A DNA stretch of 17,569 bases from Sulfurovum sp. (lineage in GTDB: Bacteria; Campylobacterota; Campylobacteria; Campylobacterales; Sulfurovaceae), in assembly GCA_022729615.1 (NCBI GenBank), contig DZAQ01000017.1, positions 1 to 17,569 on the forward strand. The letters are read 5' to 3'. A program made the translations under genes and the position numbers. Shown in pieces: positions 14,629-17,569 of the stretch (position 1 is its first letter; every line of letters begins with the position of its first letter). The notes under the pieces were generated by a model that made no database searches, had not been told where the DNA came from, and saw only the letters and a list, made by a program, of their open reading frames with translations.

Positions 14629-15423
14629 TTAGCGCTTTGTACTGTTTTGATCATCTGCGAGGATATAGCCATCGCCGAAAAGTCCCGGCACAAATCCGGA
14701 GGCGAGAACCTCAGCCTTGATCTTCCGGTTATTACTGTCGGCAAAGGGGTATATTTTGGCGATCTCCCCCTCATGCTGCTTGGGATCGCCATCGACGCGG
14801 TATTGGAACTTTTGTCCGACATGAAGCATCTTCCAATACTTCTGGTCTATCTCCAAAACGAGATTTACACTCTTGATATCATGTATTTTAAATACGGTTC
14901 GCAGCATTGCCCCGCTCACCGCATCTCCCTTCTCGATCTCCTTGTGGTAAATCACACCGTCAAAGGGTGCATAGAGCAGGGTTTTGTTGAGCATCGCTTT
15001 TTGGTATGCCACACTCGCCTCCATCTGGGCGATCTTCGTTTGTGCCTCCTCAAGGCGCTGTATTACCTGATCGTGCTGGGATTCGGAGATGAGCTTTTTG
15101 ACTTGGCTCTCCCTCTCATAGGCGCGTTTGGAAAATTTCAACGACACTTTAGTATTGTTGAGATTTGCCTCGGCAACATTGAGTGCGCTTTGCAGATCAC
15201 TGCTCTCGAGTTTCGCAAGCAACTGCCCCTCTTTGACAGGCGAAGCAACATCGACCGCTACCTCATCGACAATACCCGTCGCCGTAAAGGCAAGATTGGC
15301 ATTTTTTTTGGCTTCAATATTGAAGGTAGCATAAATATTTTCCGCATAAAGCCAATGTGAAGCTCCGGTGATGATCAGCAGCGGTAAACTCTTTTGCAAA
15401 AATGTGACAAAACTCTTTCTCAT
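14629..15423 (-). CDS. Periplasmic adaptor (membrane fusion protein) of the RND efflux system, short form
   Basis: The adaptor bridges the RND pump and the outer-membrane channel. The 264-residue protein has a probable signal peptide ending at L-Y-A (residue 27). The first half of the lipoyl/barrel-sandwich domain follows (A-T-G-I-V-D-E-V and V-K-E-G-Q-L-L-A-K-L, about 48-73), then an alpha-helical hairpin (about 74-145, two coiled-coil arms), the second lipoyl half (Y-A-P-F-D-G-V-I, about 152-160), and a beta-barrel domain to about residue 250. It then stops: the fourth, membrane-proximal domain of AcrA-type adaptors is missing. The small size resembles HefB of H. pylori (about 230 residues as I recall). 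An A8 tract lies at codons 39-41. Its ATG overlaps the TolC-like stop as ATGA. Confidence 0.88.
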   Translation of the reverse strand: MRKSFVTFLQKSLPLLIITGASHWLYAENIYATFNIEAKKNANLAFTATGIVDEVAVDVASPVKEGQLLAKLESSDLQSALNVAEANLNNTKVSLKFSKRAYERESQVKKLISESQHDQVIQRLEEAQTKIAQMEASVAYQKAMLNKTLLYAPFDGVIYHKEIEKGDAVSGAMLRTVFKIHDIKSVNLVLEIDQKYWKMLHVGQKFQYRVDGDPKQHEGEIAKIYPFADSNNRKIKAEVLASGFVPGLFGDGYILADDQNSTKR

Positions 15424-16679
15424 CGTATATACTCCCTTGGGTTTTTTCCTGCATAGAAATAGTAGATCGATTTTGCGATCTCGTAACTATAAAGCGTGGC
15501 TCTGTAGGCTGCTTCGGCTCTCGTCTGCTGCTGGAGCGCATCAAGAAACGCGATATTATCCACAAGCCCGTTTTCAAATTTTTTCACGATCACTCTATAG
15601 GTGCTTTGTGATGCCTTGAGGGCGCTTTGCGCGCTTTTGATCTTCGCTCTTGTAGTCTGCAGACGGCTATTTGCGATTTTGAAGTTCATCTGCTGTTCAC
15701 TTTGACTATGCAGACTCTCGGAGGCAACTGACATCTTTTGGTACTGAAGCGCCTCCCGCTCCTCTTTGATCCGCCCACCGTCAAAAATCCGAAGATTGGC
15801 AGTGATCGACAATCTATTTTGCTCATCGATCAAAAACCCGCCGCCGCTCAATCCGGGTATAGTTTCAAGCTTGTTATAATCTGACTTCGTATAGGTATCA
15901 TTGAGACCGATCTGAGGCAGATAACCCGACGCTACTGCATCGGCCTGTTCTCCTATCGCCAGAGCGCTGTTTTGGAGGATTTTTGTCTTCTCATAAATTT
16001 CATACTGCACATTTCTTGGTTCGACAAAATGGTTTTCCAAAAGCTCTTTTGTGTTGATGCCGCTGTTGAGCCAGAGATTTTCTTCGTTTGTGATGATCTC
16101 AAGCTTGATATTCTCTATCAAATAGCCATTATCGTCATACTGCGCCTGGAGCCTATCGACATCCTCCTGCGCTGCCATTCCCACCGTCAAAAATCGTCTG
16201 ATTCGATTGAGCTGTGCCTCGAGCTCCTTGGATGCCGCTTGAAGCGCTTCGAGATTGGATTTTGATATTTTGATCGTATAGAAATTATTGATGATATTGA
16301 GTGACAAACTCTTTTCGAAAGCCTCCTTCTCGAATATGGAGATTTGGCGCTGGTATATTTTGGAGTTTACAAGCGCATTTCTGCGTCCTCCGTCAAATAT
16401 CTCCAACCCAAGCGTAGCATAGCCCGAGAGCGTCTCACCGGGCATAGCGACACTCGAAACATTGTTGTTGAGATAATTGGCTCCGACACCCAAAGTCGGT
16501 GCGAAGGCACTCTCCCCGGCATCTACCTCTCTCTCCTTGGCAAGGATTTGCAATCTTCTTGACTCAAGAAGCTGATTTGTTTTGCTCCCTTGAGCGATCA
16601 GCTCCTCCAAACCGTAACTTTTGGCGCAAAGCGTGATCGGCAACAGTGCGATTGCTGCCATAATTATTTTGAAATTCAT
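15420..16679 (-). CDS. TolC-family outer-membrane efflux channel
   Basis: This protein forms the trimeric outer-membrane and periplasmic duct of the efflux system. The 419-residue product has a signal peptide (hydrophobic residues 5-17, likely cut after C-A at 19) and two similar halves, each with long alpha-helical, alanine-, glutamine- and glutamate-rich segments around short beta regions. Both halves carry a matching strand signature, L-G-L-E-I-F-D-G-G-R-R (about 90-100) and A-N-L-R-I-F-D-G-G-R-I (about 295-305), typical of the OEP repeats. There is no lipobox, so it is a TolC/HefA type rather than an OprM-type lipoprotein. It overlaps tetR upstream and the adaptor downstream, both as ATGA junctions. 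Confidence 0.92.
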   Translation of the reverse strand: MNFKIIMAAIALLPITLCAKSYGLEELIAQGSKTNQLLESRRLQILAKEREVDAGESAFAPTLGVGANYLNNNVSSVAMPGETLSGYATLGLEIFDGGRRNALVNSKIYQRQISIFEKEAFEKSLSLNIINNFYTIKISKSNLEALQAASKELEAQLNRIRRFLTVGMAAQEDVDRLQAQYDDNGYLIENIKLEIITNEENLWLNSGINTKELLENHFVEPRNVQYEIYEKTKILQNSALAIGEQADAVASGYLPQIGLNDTYTKSDYNKLETIPGLSGGGFLIDEQNRLSITANLRIFDGGRIKEEREALQYQKMSVASESLHSQSEQQMNFKIANSRLQTTRAKIKSAQSALKASQSTYRVIVKKFENGLVDNIAFLDALQQQTRAEAAYRATLYSYEIAKSIYYFYAGKNPREYIR

Positions 16680-17275
16680 TTGACTTCCCCTATTTTTATG
16701 AGCTCAAAAAGTGTATCTAAAAATTGTGCTATCTCTGCCTTTGCCTCTATGCCGGTCACTTTGGAATCAACAACAACTCCTCTGCCAAAGAGCATCAAAG
16801 CGGAAATAAGCCCTCTTGAGGCTTCGCAAATCTCCCCTTTGGCTATCCCCAGTTCCAAAATATCGCCCAAAATATGGGCAAATTTCTCTCTGCAAAGCAG
16901 ACTGAACTCCACCATTTGAGGTGTTCCCTGCACCAGTGAGATCGCGAGATACTCCTGATAAAGCCCTAGATGCCTTCTGTCAAACTCATCCTCAAACATC
17001 AGACCCAAAAAGAGCTGCAACTTCTCTTTGGCAGAGGCAGCACTCTGTATCTGCTCAAGCGCACGCCTCTCAAACTCTATCATAAAAAGAGTAATGATCT
17101 CAAAAACAATATCCTCTTTGTTTTCAAAATACTCATAAACCGTTCCCTTTCCGATACCCGCACTCTGGGCTATCTGCGCGATCGTCAAGTTATCTATCCC
17201 ATTTTCAAGGAGCAGTTCGGAACAGCTCTGCGCTATCGCCCTGCGCTTCTCCTCTTTATTTACTATTATTGCCAC
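16676..17275 (-). CDS. TetR-family transcriptional repressor of the efflux operon
   Basis: The 199-residue protein has a TetR-type DNA-binding domain: L-T-I-A-Q-I-A-Q-S-A-G-I-G-K-G-T-V-Y-E-Y-F (about residues 30-50) followed by N-K-E-D-I. The all-helical remainder would be the ligand-binding and dimerisation domain, which varies between members, so the inducer is unknown. I chose the GTG at 17275 because AAAAGGA lies five bases upstream. The gene is first in a minus-strand operon with the tolC-like, adaptor and pump genes; its TGA overlaps the next ATG. A palindrome directly upstream covers the predicted start of transcription. The likely scheme is autorepression together with repression of the pump, lifted by a pumped compound. 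The role resembles CmeR or AcrR, but the position within the operon is different. Confidence 0.92.
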   Translation of the reverse strand: MAIIVNKEEKRRAIAQSCSELLLENGIDNLTIAQIAQSAGIGKGTVYEYFENKEDIVFEIITLFMIEFERRALEQIQSAASAKEKLQLFLGLMFEDEFDRRHLGLYQEYLAISLVQGTPQMVEFSLLCREKFAHILGDILELGIAKGEICEASRGLISALMLFGRGVVVDSKVTGIEAKAEIAQFLDTLFELIKIGEVK

Positions 17276-17285
17276 TAAAATCCTT

Positions 17286-17304
17286 TTGACTGACTGTCGG
17301 TCAA
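17286..17304. promoter_or_regulatory. Predicted TetR-type operator (19-bp inverted repeat)
   Basis: TTGACTGAC-T-GTCGGTCAA is an inverted repeat with nine-base arms, one mismatched pair and a central base, the size and form of operators bound by TetR-family dimers. It lies between the -10 box (17308-17316) and the ribosome site of tetR, so it covers the expected start point (about 17301). A bound repressor would block initiation of the whole efflux operon. The palindrome is seen directly; its binding protein is inferred from position. Confidence 0.75.
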
Positions 17305-17307
17305 TGA

Positions 17308-17316
17308 ATTATAGCA
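17308..17316 (-). promoter_or_regulatory. Extended -10 promoter of the tetR-efflux operon
   Basis: The minus strand reads TGCTATAAT, a perfect TGn-TATAAT box, three bases ahead of the predicted operator. A second AT-rich hexamer-like stretch (TATAAA) lies about 20 bases further upstream with no good -35. The leader mRNA would be about 25 bases. Confidence 0.65.
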
Positions 17317-17389
17317 AAACAATTTCATTTTATACAATACGATAGAATGGATTTTGCAGGTTTTGCCCGATCAAGGGGCGTAAATTAGC

Positions 17390-17569
17390 CTAGCGGAGGC
17401 GTTTTTTGAGTATTTGAACTCTTTTGTTAGCTTTTTCGATCGTTTTTGGATCCACTTCGCCTGATGCGACAAGCTCTTTGATCGTCTCGACCAACTCCCT
17501 AGTCGTCACTACCGATCGGGGGTCAAGCTGATTGCCAAAGAGCAGGATATCATCACCCGCATTGATAGC
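17390..17569 (-). CDS. Glycoside hydrolase family 3 protein, C-terminal fragment (runs off the right edge)
   Basis: The last 59 codons of a minus-strand gene end at the TAG 17392-17390. They read A-I-N-A-G-D-D-I-L-L-F-G-N, which is the late strand/helix pattern of GH3 N-terminal domains (A-x-x-A-G-x-D-x-L-L). A helical tail follows: V-E-T-I-K-E-L-V, then V-D-P-K-T-I-E-K-A-N-K-R-V, ending K-K-R-L-R. This fits a single-domain GH3 enzyme of the beta-N-acetylhexosaminidase (NagZ-like) type that acts in muropeptide recycling. The catalytic aspartate and the His/Asp loop lie outside the window, so the substrate is unproven. A weak four-pair hairpin (GCCC/GGGC, about 17366-17380) follows, with no T run. 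Confidence 0.7.
   Translation of the reverse strand, partial: AINAGDDILLFGNQLDPRSVVTTRELVETIKELVASGEVDPKTIEKANKRVQILKKRLR

Noticed and set aside
14611..15360. A 249-codon plus-strand frame opposite the efflux adaptor
   Set aside because: It is a shadow of the adaptor gene, which has a signal peptide, lipoyl halves and operon junctions. The antisense product shows no recognisable motif.
17366..17380. Hairpin GCCC/GGGC after the GH3 gene as a terminator
   Set aside because: It has only four pairs with a seven-base loop and no T run on the minus strand.
1..17569. CRISPR arrays, tRNA or rRNA genes, insertion sequences, toxin-antitoxin or phage-defence genes
   Set aside because: I looked for repeats, cloverleaf-like ends, transposase motifs and defence motifs on both strands and found none. 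Every long reading frame is explained by the genes listed or is their shadow.

Overview
This window comes from a member of the Campylobacterota (formerly Epsilonproteobacteria), most likely a free-living, sulfur-oxidiser-like relative of Sulfurimonas, Sulfuricurvum or Sulfurovum. Three things point there. hobA, a DnaA-binding initiation factor known only from this phylum, is present. The gene order folP-holB-hobA-lysC-rppH, diverging from hemW-tatB-tatC-queA, matches what I recall of Campylobacter jejuni, and part of it matches Helicobacter pylori. The promoters are built around extended -10 boxes (TGnTATAAT) with no clear -35. The genus is an inference; no rRNA lies in the window.

Layout. 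(1) Positions 1-3046, minus strand: a tightly packed housekeeping operon read rppH, lysC, hobA, holB, folP (folP runs off the left edge), with 1-4 base overlaps or gaps of a few bases. (2) 3047-3159: a short divergent promoter region. (3) 3160-8965, plus strand: hemW, tatB, tatC, queA, then two tandem NlpC/P60 lipoproteins, ruvX and a ROK-family sugar kinase. A new promoter before the first NlpC/P60 gene suggests two transcription units. (4) 8967-11415, minus strand: metK, convergent with the ROK gene and one base from it, and an ugd-type UDP-glucose dehydrogenase, each with its own upstream gap. (5) 11585-17275, minus strand: a four-gene efflux operon, tetR-tolC-adaptor-RND pump, with ATGA or near-contiguous junctions and a near-perfect TetR-type palindrome placed over the predicted start of transcription. 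(6) 17390-17569: the C-terminal end of a glycoside hydrolase family 3 protein.

The genes serve ordinary cell functions: replication initiation and clamp loading (hobA, holB), folate and aspartate-family amino acids (folP, lysC), RNA 5'-end processing (rppH), heme delivery (hemW), Tat export, queuosine synthesis (queA, using the SAM that metK makes), cell-wall hydrolysis, rRNA maturation (ruvX), UDP-glucuronate supply and drug or bile-type efflux. I found no rRNA, tRNA, CRISPR array, insertion sequence or prophage, and no non-coding stretch longer than about 170 bases. I did not find a convincing new multi-gene system. The items most worth a second look are the TetR operator/promoter, the internal beta-subunit start in lysC, the tandem NlpC/P60 pair, the short efflux adaptor, the altered MetK loop and a G7 tract at the start of the sugar-kinase gene.
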